Below the pieces are notes generated by a model, which saw only the letters and a program-made list of their open reading frames with translations, was not told the DNA's origin and ran no database searches. From Calliopsis andreniformis (lineage: Eukaryota > Arthropoda > Insecta > Hymenoptera > Andrenidae): a stretch of 64,000 nucleotides of DNA. This document shows positions 1 to 14,500 of the stretch, piece after piece (position 1 is the first letter of the stretch; each line of letters opens with the position of its first letter). The DNA is taken from NCBI RefSeq assembly GCF_051401765.1, contig NC_135064.1:26696001-26760000 (forward strand), given 5' to 3'. Made by a program: the position numbers and the translations under genes.

Positions 1-3000
1 CTCCAACTCTGTTTTCAAATCACTCTCAATATTACACCCCTAATTCTAAACAAGAAGCGACTTATTCATCCCCAAACTCAGCTTCTATCAATTAAACAAT
101 TATCTGTCTTCCCCATTCTGTTGTTTCGAAAACTGCTGTAGATATCACACATACTGATAACTATTTTCTGTGACGTGAAGATGCATGGATGACTATGAAT
201 CACATTCAGGAGCAAAGTTCTCGCGACGAACAGTGTGGGCGCGACGACAGTCGTCAGGATGGACGAACCGAGGAATGCACGGCACGCTGAAGCCAATTCC
301 CGGTTGTTCCAGAGAATGCCACAAGCCTGCGCGCTATCGCTAAGTTATGACGTCTATAATACTGGTTGGTATTTCATTGTTACCATTTACGAAACGGTCA
401 TTCCATTCCTCACCACTTTCGCAATTACCGTCCAGAAGGGCTCACCTTTCTTTGTGAAACTTTCCAGTCAGACGGCCGCGCAATCAATCCTCTCGCGTGT
501 CTCTGGTAATCGCCTCGAACGAGGAGAATTATCGCGATCGTATAAAGTGAGTTTAATTTTTCGGGCGTTATTGCACGGTCGAGCTGTTGAGATGAATGAC
601 TCCGCGGTTTCCAATATTTTTTAAGGAGACATGAGTGGTGTAAACTCTGTTATAACAGATTGACAAATTTTAGAGCGGACTGATTTTAGTTCAGAACATT
701 CATGTGTTTATCAATTGTAATATTTCAGTAGGAGTAGAAAGGAATTTAATTTAAGAAAGTAATGTACTATACTTTACAAGAGATAGAGCCCATGGTTTAA
801 AATTATGCTGCCATTCACATACATATTACAACACAGGTGTTCGAAGGTGTACTGTAAAAGTTTGTATATGTCGTTCTTCCACAGAAATATTGGCTTCATT
901 AATTATTGCGATCCATATAATTGGTTTTCGATATCGTTACTGTACTATTTTGAAGTTACTTCTTTGACCCAGATGCATACCTGTTTATATAAAATACCTT
1001 CCAAAATATAATAGCGTAGGGTACTTCATTCTGACCACATAAATATTTACCCAACGTGATATATTTACAATTATCGTTTTATTATCCATATTCCCATTGG
1101 ATCGAGATCAAATATTTACGAACCTATATCGCCGCGATATTCACACTGTTAAATATTGATCTCTGTATTCAGAAAAGGAAAAAAACCAAGAAGAATATAT
1201 GAAAGAAAGGGTTTCCAGCTGTAAAACGAAGGCACATATAGAATATGTAGATGGAGACGTGTGAAAGAGCACCGTGTCAATGTTTGCTATTCGCGAAGAC
1301 CGCATAGCTTATTCTAACCATCATTCTCGCCATCGACGGTAATACATCACTATATTTCGCACCGATTTCGCTCTCAATTTACATAAGTACCAGTACCGTC
1401 GATCAATGTACGCGCATGACTACAAATAAATTGAATTCTTCTGATTTCACGGTTCTATGAAGACGTTTCTCTCATCTCACATACTGTTTCTTATTGTTTC
1501 CTTCTTTTACGCTTCTTTTGCTATTTCTGATATAAAACAATACACGAAAGGATCGACAACTGGAGTTTCGATAACTTATTTATAACTTGAGAAACAGAAC
1601 TTGGAATACCATATCTCACAGTTCATTCAACTTTTATATAAAGCTCAGTAAAACGCCAGAAAAATATAAAGTCCGCTGGTACATATTTCAAATATACGTT
1701 TTAAATTAAATGCATCCCTGGATGGCTGGTTTCAATTAATTGCCCAATTAAGGAAACTTAGTAGGAAACTTTAATAGGCAGTGTTTTCAACCGTAGGTAC
1801 AAAGATAATTGCAGTGCACATTATTAAAAACGGTACTGCAGAGAGAAGAGGTGAAAAATAGATGAATTCCATTGTTACGTTACCGTCGCGCTCGTGGAAC
1901 GAAAAGAAAATCCGAGGAAAATTATGTTCCCCGTCGTCATCAAGCTGCTCTTTAAGTCACGCTACTTTTACTATTCCCCGCAGTAACCAGCAATTTAATA
2001 TTTCAGGAATGCCTAATCCTTCTACATGGCACATTTGAATCGCTAGTGCGGCCACCTAAGAACATTAATTAGAGACATTTTAATTTTTGCAAAATTCTGC
2101 TAAAACCTCCGAGAAGATTAAAAAGAAAAGATATATTCCTGAGAAGAAAATTTAGACTCTATAAAGCTTCCCTACTTGCCAGTGATAAAATTTTAGTGAA
2201 CGAGAAAGCTGACAGAAAAGTGGTTACCGTAAAATTTTTCTCTCGCTAAGGGAAAAATCTTTCCTACCAACGTTAGATGCTTGATGGACTCTGATTCTGA
2301 GAGAGTTCGTTTATTTTCCCAAAGCGTTCAAACATTTATACAGCAAGAGCTTTCCATGTTAATTAGCCTGAGTTGCTTTAAAAACGTGAATTGTTTCGAA
2401 CAAAAGTTTATTTGTCTGAAATCTTCCTATCGTTCCCTATTATTAATGCAAATAATTAATCTGTGTATTACTTTGCAACCATCGAGACACTGAGTTACAT
2501 GATTTTTATTTATCTAAGCGAAATTGAATACGTCTGTAATTCATAAGAAACAGGATCAGAGATGATCAACTTCTATTACAGTTAGAAATATTCTGATACG
2601 AAAAGTCTTTGATTCTTCTTACGTCAGAAAAGCGTCAAAGACAAGGATTACGGATACAACCAAGGATATCATAACAAAGTCAATTAAAAGTTAGAAAGTT
2701 GATTAAAAGGAAGGTGGATAGCGGTGTACTGCTCCAGATAAAGCAGGAATTGTTTGTTCGCTTCTCCAAATGAGCCGGTGCACTTCGTCTCTTTATTTAT
2801 CTCGACGTTCGCCGTCTCCCGTTTCCTCGGCCGAAAAACTCATCGACTTTGCGGCTCTATTTTCCCTCCGTCTTTGCAAAAGCCCGATGGTTCATATTTC
2901 CATGAAACGCCGTAATCTCGCGTAATCGCCTATTTACTCGCGCCGTGTCGAGGAAAAAGGATTGAAATTGCCACACACTTACGGCAACCTGTTCGCAATA

Positions 3001-3464
3001 TAGAAGTACATACATGTCCGTGTACTGCACGGATATGTTCTCCATGAAACGGGCACGTCGTGGTTGTAATAACCGTATTTACTACGTCCACAACTACAAC
3101 AAATTTAACATGCATCTATCTGCAAGTGAAATTTTTAAACTTTTCATCCTGTAAAAGACATGGCTAGTAAGAGGCATACATACATACTGAGTATGGAAAC
3201 TGAAAACTATTCTGATTTCGTGTATTTTGTTAACCCTTTGAAAGTCAAGACAGTATGATGGCTCCTCGATTTTCCAATATATTAGTAGTACTATCCTCTC
3301 TGCTCTCCTCTTCACTCCTTCCATCTTTGTGACATTTCACCACCCTCCGTTTCCCTCAGTCATTTCTCCCCTCCACCCTTTTGGACTTTCTCTCCTCTCT
3401 TATATTTCTTGCCACCCTCTATTGGGGTCCATCCTCCTCTTCTCCCTTGTATGTATAGGCAAGA

Positions 3465-3860
3465 GTACGGGAAAGTGAGTGGAATAAACAAAAGGACTGA
3501 TGAGGACTAAGGACCTAAGAGGGAGGGTGAAAGGGTGTAAGGAAGTAAATAGGGGAACGAGAGGAGAGATTGGAGAGGTGATGGAGAGGGGAGGGAGGAG
3601 AGATGGGCGCAGGAGAGAGGAGAGAGAAGAGAGGTGAGGGAGGAAGGTGGAATGAGGAGGCAAGAGGGGGGAAATATGATGGAAGAAGGAAGAGATAGGG
3701 AGGAAAGATGAGGTAAGAGGGAGAAGTGGAGAAGGAGAAGGCAGGAGGGTGAGGGAAGTAAGAAGTGTAGGAGGAGAATGGATTCAGAAGAGGTGAAGTG
3801 AGGAAAAATTGAAGAGAGAAGAGAGAAGAGAGGAAAGAGGAGAGAGGTGGGAGGTGGGAG
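3465..3860 (+). repeat. Homopurine (G+A) low-complexity tract
   Basis: The plus strand is almost purely G and A for about 400 bases, made of irregular gagagg/ggaggaga units. The preceding 3330-3440 stretch is the reverse, C/T-rich. Open frames reported through it translate to low-complexity Ser/Leu/Pro on the minus strand and are not coding. Such tracts can form triplex DNA and often vary in length between individuals. Confidence 0.8.
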
Positions 3861-3945
3861 GGCAGAGGGCTGAGACCTGTGAGGAATAGGTCAGTGATCG
3901 GATGGTGGGAAGGGTCAGCGGATGAGGGAGACCGCTGTCCATTGA

Positions 3946-3968
3946 GTGAGCACCCTTGGGATGCTCAC
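3946..3968. other. Short inverted repeat (hairpin) at the end of the purine tract
   Basis: GTGAGCA at 3946-3952 pairs with TGCTCAC at 3962-3968, and CCC/GGG inside adds three more pairs with a one-base bulge. It sits in a C/G-richer 170-bp segment (about 3890-4060) that ends with a TATA-like tatttataacc at about 4050. That segment could be a fragment of a mobile element, but no terminal repeats or coding remnant were seen. Confidence 0.4.
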
Positions 3969-6900
3969 GCAAGGGACCCCGGTTGCTGCGGGGAGATCCG
4001 TCCTCGGCGAAGTCAGGGAAGGATCTGAGGAATTGACGACCCCGAGGTTGTATTTATAACCCTCCGAGAAAACATAGCAATGACGTCGATTAATTTTATT
4101 GGTTGATTGAACTTACGACACCAAGCTACGACGAAGCAGTTCACGAAAGATTGATATACCTGATTTTAGTAACAATTCTAATTATACTCAACACTTTATT
4201 AGTCGCCTTATCTTATGTAATATTAAAACATCTATTCCTAATTTTTTTCTACTGGACCAATTCGGATGATAAATACTTCAAAGGGATAAGACGACTGACA
4301 TAATTTAAAACATATTCACTTTTTAGTAATATCGTTTGCGGACAGTATTCACGGAATTTGTTCTTCACAGCAAAGACTTGCAATAAAAACGCGTCACAGT
4401 TGACAACATTCACGAAGACGATTTCAAGAGGATCTGTGCACAAAGAAACAGGCCACAAAACTGAAATGCAACTTTGGTTCTCCTTGTACATGCATTTATG
4501 CACATGCAAACGCATATTCTCTTTGATGCAGGCTCTAATCTCGAGCGTGCTATACGTATACACCGACTGTTCAGAGTACATCAAGCTCCAAAGGAAGGAT
4601 GTCGTAAAGGTTACCACAGTGTTCACAGTTCACTGCTATCGAGCTCCCGAATGTTTCGAAGTTAATCGTTTATCAGGTGAACTGTGAACGACCATGGCCC
4701 CTGTTGGCAATGTCCCGAACGTGTTTCAGTTTTCACGCTTCACATGTAACGCAATAATTGTGAATAACCGAATTTCCAAAAAAACAAGAATAGTACAAAG
4801 GATAATCGATAAGTATCAAAAGTATTTATAAATCTGGGGCAGTTTAAATTTACGCAAATTCGTAATCACAGATGAAAATATTTTTCCAAAGTTGCTTCGT
4901 AAAGAATAATTCTCACAATTTTCACTGAAAAATAGGGCAAAATCAATCATACATTTCTTGAATAAAAAATTGTCTTTCACTGTTCTCTACCATTCCCTGC
5001 CTGATTGATCGGGAATCACGAATTATCCTATATTTCAATTGGCGATGAAAGAAAACGAAATATCGGAACTGAAGATTATAAGCGACGGAAGCGGAATCAC
5101 GAGGAATGAGATTTAAATAAGATGTCAACGACGCCGTCGCCGATTCAATTTACCAGGGACAGTATCGGCGAAAGAATCGAGAATGAAACGCAGCGGAGAA
5201 TCTGATTAAGGACGAAAAGCTGCGGCAGTGGAGCTGGACAGCTACGGGCTGCTGATTCCATAACGATATAATTAACAGAAACGAAAAGGAGGAAAAAAGA
5301 GGGATCCCAGTTTCCGTTCCATAATCACGTCGAAGAGATGCTTCACTTCCGCTCCTCTTCCCTTTACAGTCGATACTTCCGCGGTTTTTCATTCGCTCGG
5401 TGCAATAACGAGAACGGGGGGATAACAGCTCAAGTACAGGGGTGCTTAATCAACAACTTCTCAACCGCGATGCTTCTGAATATCAAAAGGGCAGAAGTGC
5501 ATACAGGAAGTAAAATAATTGATACTATCTACCTAGGCACCTGTCAGTAGCACTCTCCAGCAAGACAATTTTAAAATGTAAATACTGTAAATGTCGACTT
5601 TACCCCTGGAATTCCACTCGCCATTAGGAATCTTTCGAGATGCATTCGCGGGAAATCTATTTGCGGTGCTGCGAGCATTCGCGAAGCTGCTTTCGACGAT
5701 TGGATCTCACGTGGATTTCAAATCGTTTTAACCACGAGATTTTCTTTGCCGTTTTCATCCCCTGAGAGTGATATTCTACCTCTTTGAGAATGAAAGCAGC
5801 AAGAGGTCGTTCAGTCCAATTGATATGGATGCTCAAAATTTGCATAAATCATTCGTACTTTCTGGATAAATTTATTAATAGGGCAGTATAGTGTACTGCA
5901 GAAGTAGTTCTCGAATATAAGAAAACGCAAAACAACGCCCATGAAACGTAGCACGGTTATCGAAAGAATAGCTCGCTTTGGCGTCGCAATCAAGTTTAGA
6001 AGCCGTATACCGATGGGAGCTTTTAGCGTGACACGGTTGTTGAAAAGTAGGTGCCAACCCCACGAGTAGGTTTTAATGCTTGAAGCGAAATGGACGGAGT
6101 TCCAGGCATGAAATTGAACGATCCAACAGAAAACATAATCGTATGACATCAGCACAGCTGCTCGAGATCAATTTTCAACAATAGTCGCTAAAAATGTACA
6201 TAAAATTAACAAGAAAAAAATGTAATTTCTTGACAAATTTTATTTAGTTTTTATTAATGTCAGTACTTCGTTATCCTTCCTTTGAAAACAGAATTTTATT
6301 GCCATTTCATGTCAGGTGGATGTTTAAAATTCAATAGTCAAACTTTCGCTTAAATCTACATCGAAGGACATCGAAACGAGAAACTTTATTTCATTTAAAT
6401 TTATACTTCATTTATTTTTCTTCTTCAAAAATGAAATTATGATTTGATGAATATTGTAACATTGATATACTGCCACGCTGAATTCGATACCACCCGAGGG
6501 AGATCTTGTTTCGATTATATCTTATTGTCTACGTGCTCCAATATACATAACGGAGTGATGCAACTGTATACAAAACTCGACACGATAACGATATCGTGGG
6601 AAATAATGTTTCTGTATTATTGCAGAGAGACGTCCATCGAATGATTCGATATCCAACGTAATAACGTTTGCTTGCATCGAATTCTTCTAGCGTCTCTTAA
6701 CGCTCAAACGCTTCCTCTTCCTTTTTGAATCCACTGAAAGCGTAGAATATCCTTTTGGTACAAGAGAAATACAGAACGAGAAATTCATAGTCGATAGTGG
6801 TACAGAAACTTTGAAACTGTACCTAGACTTTAACTGATTACGTATTCCATTCATACAAAGCGAATTTCAATAGTCACGTTGAAATTAGTTGGCTCCTCTA

Positions 6901-8438
6901 AGCCACTTTGTACTACTTACAAGTAGTAAGGTCCGTTGTGACACAGACATGCTGCAGCACAGTGCGCTTACTCTAGATACAGTGATATAGGAACATAATT
7001 CGAAATTTAATTTCACGGAGATAAATTAGAAAACTTGTTCACTTTGAATCTCTAAAAAACCTAATCCAGGACATCGATCCAAATTTTAAGCTCATTTATC
7101 CTCCCCTCTGTTTCGAATTTCATTGCGGGTCATAGGATTGACTGAAGAACTGAACGCTCCATGAAATATTTCTCTCGCAAAATTAAGTTTAATCAGGGCA
7201 GCCATCCCCGGAAGTAGGATGAGGAAACACCCGAAATGAACGAAAAACCTCTGTACTGCAGTTATTCGGATATCCCTAACTCTCGTGCACTAAAACTTCG
7301 ACCTGTGTGGAGTAAATTCCATGTCGACGAATTTCAACGGCATTTTCGGGCTTTCTACGATACTCGGATAATTTTCTCTCTCTATCTCTCGTCCACCTCG
7401 CCGCTCTTTCCGTGGTTATCTCGCTTCCTGGCTTCAGCCGCATATTAGCACAGGCACAGTATAGCGTAGACCTATCATCTAATGTGATTTTGCAACATAC
7501 GCTCAGGGCGTTCGCGAACCCCCTTTCCATTTTCCTGTCACACTTAACGTTATCGATTCAGGTTGAAATCAAATTATGATGCTAGCAATAATCAGAATAA
7601 AAGGAATTATTTTTGAATATTTCACTGTGGTTTTGTCAGAGATGGAGGCTTGCAGAATTTTTCAGTTCGATGAAGACGCTTTGATATTTTTCAGTGTTCT
7701 GACCTTTCAGAATATTTCAGGAATATTTCAACCGAAGCACTTTTATTTCTTGAATTGTATCGATTCCAAAGCCGCCGTTTCCATATGCAAAGTGCACGAT
7801 AGAACCGACGATTTTTCACGATGTCAGTATTACTATGTCCATAAAGCGATAAGTCTATCCTGTATCTGGTTTGTGATACGAATTCTTCGTGTTAGTTCAC
7901 TTTTGATATCCGATCTCTCTGCGAGGCCTGAATAACTGCATCCATCGCCGGCGGTTATAATAGTTTGGATATTAGCTGTGTCGTACGATGGAAGTCGGCC
8001 CCTAAGTTTGCGCCGTGGCTAATGCCTTCGTTAATGCATCCCCTAATTATGGGAGTGGCTGTAATTAGCTAGATATTGCTCTGATTTACAGTGATTGATA
8101 ATTAGCTGGCTATCTTATGAAAACTTTCAGAGAAAATAGTTCCTAGGGATAATTATATGAACATTACCTGTCAGCAGAAAAATAGGGGAAGAATTCAATC
8201 AAGAAAATTCTCTACAGATTTCCCATTTCTGAACTTTGAAAACTGTGGACCTTTATCCTCTCCAAAGGTTCACGAAAACGACTCGGCGAAGAATTTAATA
8301 AAATCTTGATACTGTCAGGGCCGCGAGTACCGCTGGAAGGAATTAAACGATTTCCTAGGAGCGCATTCCCAAGAGTACGCCCTTTAATATCCGCATTTTT
8401 CACACGAGTCTCACGGATCGGATGCTCTTCTGTTCCAG

Positions 8439-8565
8439 GCCGAAATATGGAGCGTCTTCATCGCAATTTTGAGGAAAAGCGTGCGGAACCTACAAGCGTG
8501 TACAGATGTAAGCCTTATAGAACACGTGTTGCATCGATTGTCTCGCGCGGAAACTGTTGTCGCAG
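8439..8565 (+). CDS. Nbea: Neurobeachin exon 1 of window (armadillo-like N-terminal region)
   Basis: Acceptor tgttccag ends at 8438 and donor gtaagc begins at 8566. It reads [19 protein letters not shown] and onward to a split Gly/Asp codon, closely matching the vertebrate [19 protein letters not shown]. It is 127 nt, entering in phase 0 and leaving in phase 1. A longer frame through this region (8306-8569) is in another phase and is a shadow. Confidence 0.93.
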
Positions 8566-11500
8566 GTAAGCACTTATCACGCTGTTTCTAATCCCGTTCA
8601 CGTAATGGCGATACACGCGGTCGGCATCAGAGTGAATTCCCCTGTTCTCCTATAGATCTGCTGATCGACATGCTCGGAGTGTTGGCCAGCTACAGTATAA
8701 CGGTGAAGGAATTAAAACTTTTGTTCGGTGCTATGAAAGCTGTAAAAGGAAAATGGGTAAGAATCCAAAAAAAAGGAAGGAAAAAGAAAACTTTGTCTTG
8801 TGAAAGTTCAGTCGCTAGAGAAAAGAGAAACGAAACTTTTGATACGGCTGTAACTTTTCTTTTATATGTCCGCCACGTGTTTGCACACATTCCACGCAAT
8901 TTTATACTTCTTATTTATACCGTAGCCACGGCATTCGGCGAAGCTGTTGAACGTTCTCCGCCAAATGCCACAACGAAACGGGCCGGACGTGTTTTTCAGT
9001 TTTCCTGGTAGGAAAGGATCGGTAAGTCAATTCACTTCTTTTCTTTCGCCCCTTTTTTCCCTCCTGCCAACTAGATCTCTCTTACGAACTGGTAGAAGAC
9101 ATTGCTCTCGATTCTCGAAACTCTATCAAACTTTCGATAAGAGAATTCGCCTTGTTTTACGAAACTTTAACTCCTACTTAATCCGTCGAATCGAATGACG
9201 TATCTATTGATTCCTCGGCAGGGATAGAAATTATCTGAAAGGTCGGCTACGAGATCGATGAGGGTTCCTACTTTCAGACTTCTTACCAAATACGAGAAAA
9301 ATGAATCATTTGAAAAATAACCCTGCTTGCTATGGTATTTCCAGTTCTAGGAAAGTGATCTATTTAATATTGAACAAAGAAAGGATTAATTATCATCGTG
9401 GCAGTCCCCAACTGATCTCTATTAACATATAATTAATATCTAATATCACATATTATCGTAGGCAATTGTACTACCACCGCTCGCGAGGTGGCCACACGAA
9501 AATGGATTCACGTTTACCACGTGGTTCCGTTTGGACCCCATCAACTCTGTTAATATCGAACGAGAAAAGCCGTACCTCTACTGGTGAGTGCTCTTACATG
9601 TCAAGTACCCTTACGAGAACACTCTCTCGAATCGAAGTGGCGTGACTACCCTTAAAGAATCGTTTACGTTACTGACCTTCGACAAGAAGAAAAAACACCG
9701 CGCGTCACTCCCTACTGAATCCTCTTTCGATCGGACATTCGAATTTGATTAAACGCAGCTTCGCTCGAGTTCACGCAAAAAGCTAGGGCGTCGGAATCGT
9801 GCAATTTAATCACATTCTTCCACGCGGAAACAATTCGATTTCCATACAGTTGACAACCGTTATTCCCATTTACGAAATATATAGCTGTTTCGTCGTTAGA
9901 GAGAGCAGAACAGACTGAAATCGTCGAACAGAGAGAAAGGGGAAAGAAGGGGACACATGAACCAGAGAGAAAGAAATAATTGACGAATTTTTATCTACAC
10001 TAGTTCCCCAGTATGTTTCGAAATTGTTTCGAGGGATTAACTTTTTCGATGATGCTTGCGAATTGTGATCTGACCTGAATAATTTAGTAGGCTGATGGGA
10101 GGACAGTAATTGATATCATCGTTCAGAGGCCAATCGATTTTGCCTTGTTTGCAATATCTTAAGAGTGCCAGCAATAAATAACTCAGATCACGATTGAACT
10201 ATGAAATTCATAAAGCTTTTTCTTGGTTTTAGTTTTAAAACTAGTAAAGGAGTAGGATACTCAGCGCATTTCGTAGGGAACTGCTTGGTCCTCACCTCGA
10301 TGAAAGTAAAGGGCAAGGGCTTCCAGCATTGTGTCAAATATGAATTTCAACCACGAAAGGTACATCAACAGTAATTAGAATTATCCTATCGAAATTGTTA
10401 CGCCAAAAAATTGATTGCTTAAGTATACTCGAAAATTTGCACGGAACATTTTCTAACCAACAATGTTTACTTTCGCAGTGGTATATGATCGCCGTAGTGT
10501 ACATATATAATAGGTGGACGAAGAGTGAAATTAAGTGTTTGGTCAACGGTCAATTGGCTTCGAGTACAGAAATGGCGTGGTTCGTTTCGACAAACGATGT
10601 AAGTTAATTTACGGATCTGAGGTTTCGGCTATTAATTTAGGTATTTGTGGCTGATCATTAAAATCGGTGAAGTAAACGAACCGAATGCGATTGATATTGG
10701 CTCCAAAAACGCTCGAAGATAACGCACAGTACTTGCGAGTACACTGAAACATTTCTTGCAGCCCTTTGACAAATGTTACATCGGAGCTACACCAGAACTG
10801 GATGAGGAGCGTGTATTTTGCGGACAAATGAGTGCGATATATTTGTTCAGCGAAGCTCTGACAACACATCAAATATGCGCTATGCATAGACTGGGGCCTG
10901 GATATAAGGTACGTGGAAAATAAACGCTTTAAGAGCATAATGATGAAATTTCCCATAAATAACGGAGTTACCGTGAATGCGTTGAGTTATTTGTTAAACA
11001 GACTTGAGTTAACCTTTTTCCTCCTATAAGAGGCTATCATTTTAGCAAGAGAAGAGATTTCCTAGGTAATTTACATTTTAGGGGCGTACAAGATGTTTCA
11101 TGAAACTAACAGGAGCTACGTTATAAAAATGATAGACAAATGGTGCTGCCATTATTAACTCCACTTTCACCGGAGTTCTTAAAATGATGAGTGTTTATAA
11201 ACACATAATTGAAGAAAATTTTTACCTATATTTTTTTTTACTTAATCCAAAATAAACACACTTTTCTTAAGAAAGCAAGTAGCTTGCAATTCATTGAGAA
11301 TGCATTCACGTAACTACTTACTCAAAAAGAAAATATAAAAAATGACTTCGGTCTAATCTTCCTTTTACTGTTCCTTATGTTTCCCTGATTAAAGGATACA
11401 CTTGATCTCATTTTCCTGAAGCACCCTGTACATTCAAATTGGACATTCTCAAAGCTTTTTTTCGATTACGAAGGGTCTTTGTTCTCTGTAACACCATTCC

Positions 11501-14500
11501 CACTGTCTATAAGTCATGCTTTGAACTCACACAAGTTTGTTACGTATTCAACACACCGTATCCTCTCTTTGCCTTGTTCGCAGAGTCAGTTTCGTTTTGA
11601 CAACGAGTGTTACCTGAATCTGCCTGACAATCACAAAAGGGTGAGTGATGAGCCGGAGCTCACGAGCATGGTGGACCAAAGTATGCAAACTGTAAGCATT
11701 TTTATTTTCTTTTCCCGTTTACATTTGATTTGCACATTGTTTAATCACTCTGTTACTGCGTTCGAGTTCATCAGAGGTAATTACCCGATAATCGACCATC
11801 ACTACGAATATCTTTCCCCAGAACAATGAGTTCTCCCCTTTGGGCCGTTACTGCGATACATAAGTTTGTATTTATCGATTGCTATCACTGCTTGTTGTGG
11901 ATTTTATTTTACACACACTGGTACAACATTCCTACGAGCCACCGATTCAGTTTTGTCTGCCTGGTGCTTCTTTATCGTAGAAGTGACATTATAGCGTTTG
12001 AGTTTTGTTGCTGCCTACTGTGTAGTTAGCTCCTTGAAACGTGTCTGTTCTTTTAAGTTTGCTGTGATGTGCGTAGCAATGTTTCTCTAGTTACATATTC
12101 TACTTGTCCATAACATACGAAAGTACTGTACCTATTAATTGAAATAGAACTGATATTGATAAGCTATGGACGTCACGACTAACGGGGTAAATCGAGTTCG
12201 TAAAATATCCTATGAGTGTCTTCTTGATTTGAAGATTTTAATTGTAGTTTAACTAAAAATCACGTTTAATCCCTTGGTAAGATTTGTATGTAGCACGTTT
12301 GCCCATCTAACCCGTAGCCATCGTTCTGAGTAGTTATGAATAAACTTTGAAAGTTTCCATTTTTTCATTACGCTAAGTAAGCTAAGATTAACGTAGAAGT
12401 AGACAAGAACGGGAAAAGAGAATGCAAAAAAACGTAGAATTGCGCATCGAGTGAACTTTCAAAGATTAATTGTAACTTGTACTGGTGGAATGACTATAAC
12501 GAATGTAAATGGAGCAGCTGAACAATACTAACGACGGTATTTTATAGGTGCTTTACGATGGGAAGCTGTCGAATGCAATTGTGTTCATGTACAACCCGGT
12601 AGCAACGGATTCTCAACTTTGCCTGCAAAGTGCACCGAAAGGCAATGTCTCCTATTTTGTACATACGCCACATGCCCTTATGCTGCAGGTACGATAGGAG
12701 ACATCCTGTATATTATATGTATACCTAACAAAGAACATAGAACATGCCCAATGGAAAACACTGATCAAACATCGTGCTATCTATTTCTAGGATGTTAAAG
12801 CTGTCATCACGCATTCCATTCATAGCACGTTGAACTCGATCGGTGGCATTCAAGTACTGTTCCCTTTGTTCTCGCAACTGGATATGCCTTACGATTGCAT
12901 AGCGCCCAATGATGTTAAACGAGATCCCACGTTATGGTAAATGTCATCATGAACATTTATGGACGACAGATGAATGAAATTTATCGTTAGCCGATAACAG
13001 ACAGCTGTATTATTGCAAATATGAATTTCAGCTCGAAACTGTTGGGGTTTATTTGCGACCTGGTGGAGAGTTCGCAAACCGTGCAGCAACACATGGTACA
13101 AAACAGAGGATTTTTGGTAATTAGTTATATGCTGCAGAGAGCAAGCAGAGACCACTTGACCACGGAGGTACTGGCGTCTTTCCTGGAACTGACGAAGCAC
13201 TTGGTCACCTGTCTCAGCGCGAACAGCGACTTGTTATTGAAACAGGTATCGATTAAGTCATTAGTTTGGTTTTAATACGAATTAGACTTAAGTCTGGTAG
13301 ATTTAACGAAATCACCGGAATGAGATCCCTGGAAGTAGAAATGGTGAATTATTATTTGAAGTTTAATCGAGAGAGAAAGTAGATCTAACGAAATCAGTGG
13401 AATCGAAGAGCATAGTTTGCACGAAAGTAGTAGAAGATGGTAAATCATGCGTATATCTCATTCTTCTAGCGAGTTAAGATAATTACATCACTGAACATAA
13501 ATAACTCATTTTAAAGTTAGCTGCATTATGTAATGAAGTGAATTAAGAACAGTTTGATGAATTATCTTGACTAATACATCCCAAAAATACAAAATAGATT
13601 CTGGTTTAATTAAAGTGTGTACATGGACTAATTATTTTAATTAGAAACAGCTCATCGTGATAAAATTAGAAAATCATATTAAGTCATTAGGATCTGTATC
13701 TCAAAGAGTAGTTTACATTGAGAGTCTTGTAGTAAAATCTCTCAAGATCACTATGCCTATCATATTGCTTGGCTGTCCTCACTATGTCATTTAGTATTTC
13801 AAAGTAGTGTAGCGAGGGGTACAGCTAACATAATATATTAGTGGAAAAAATGATCTTGAGCGAGTAATTACTAGTATTTCGCCTATAATGAATTTTTTGT
13901 AAAAAGAGAAATTCCATATGTCGAAATTACTTATTCTGTAACTCCCATGTCCGTTCTCCTACGTTAACTTGTCATACTTGCCCATTTTTGTGAATACAAT
14001 ATGTCCTCGAAATCCTTTTTTATCACCTGTATAATAGCATGAGCAAAAATGTGCTGTTGTATGGTTTATTTTATATCTACTTATTCTATTCATCTTGAAA
14101 GCAATAGCTTGTTAAACATAGTGCTCGTAGATGCTATGAATGTACATGCTATCTATAATCTATACGTAAATTATTGTTTATAATTTAATTGGTCGTTTAA
14201 TTCGTTGAACGCATCAATCTCAAGCATGATTATACTTTTCCATAAACAACATTAAGTTAATCGAATCTTTGGATCGCATGCAATCTACCGACTTTTAGGC
14301 TTCCTGATTTCATAATATGGCTCTGCAGAATATTTTTGTTGATACTATAAATCGCTTCCACACGAGAATTTCTGACTATTATTTTTGCAACGCTGACGAA
14401 TATTTCTCCTTGCTGTGACAAATCTTTCTAAATTTCTACTTAAAAAACAAGACGCTGTAAAAGTCTGTTGCGGAGATACTATCTTTTATTTTAAACGAAA

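Larger units (their letters stand above)
1..8438. other. Long 5' intron (or upstream flank) of neurobeachin; no gene recognised
   Basis: The first recognisable neurobeachin exon starts at 8439 in mid-protein, preceded by an acceptor (tgttccag). The exon encoding the residues just before it (in human NBEA the stretch ending ELLEHCDVTCQ) was not found in this stretch, so it must be further upstream. The open frames here are short, lack splice-site support and match nothing I know. The only distinct structure is a homopurine block at about 3465-3860 with a hairpin at 3946-3968 (separate entries). The rest is unremarkable AT-rich DNA. Confidence 0.7.

Noticed and set aside
235..624. 129-codon + frame near the window start
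   Set aside because: Does not match the expected upstream neurobeachin exons or any family I know; no splice support.
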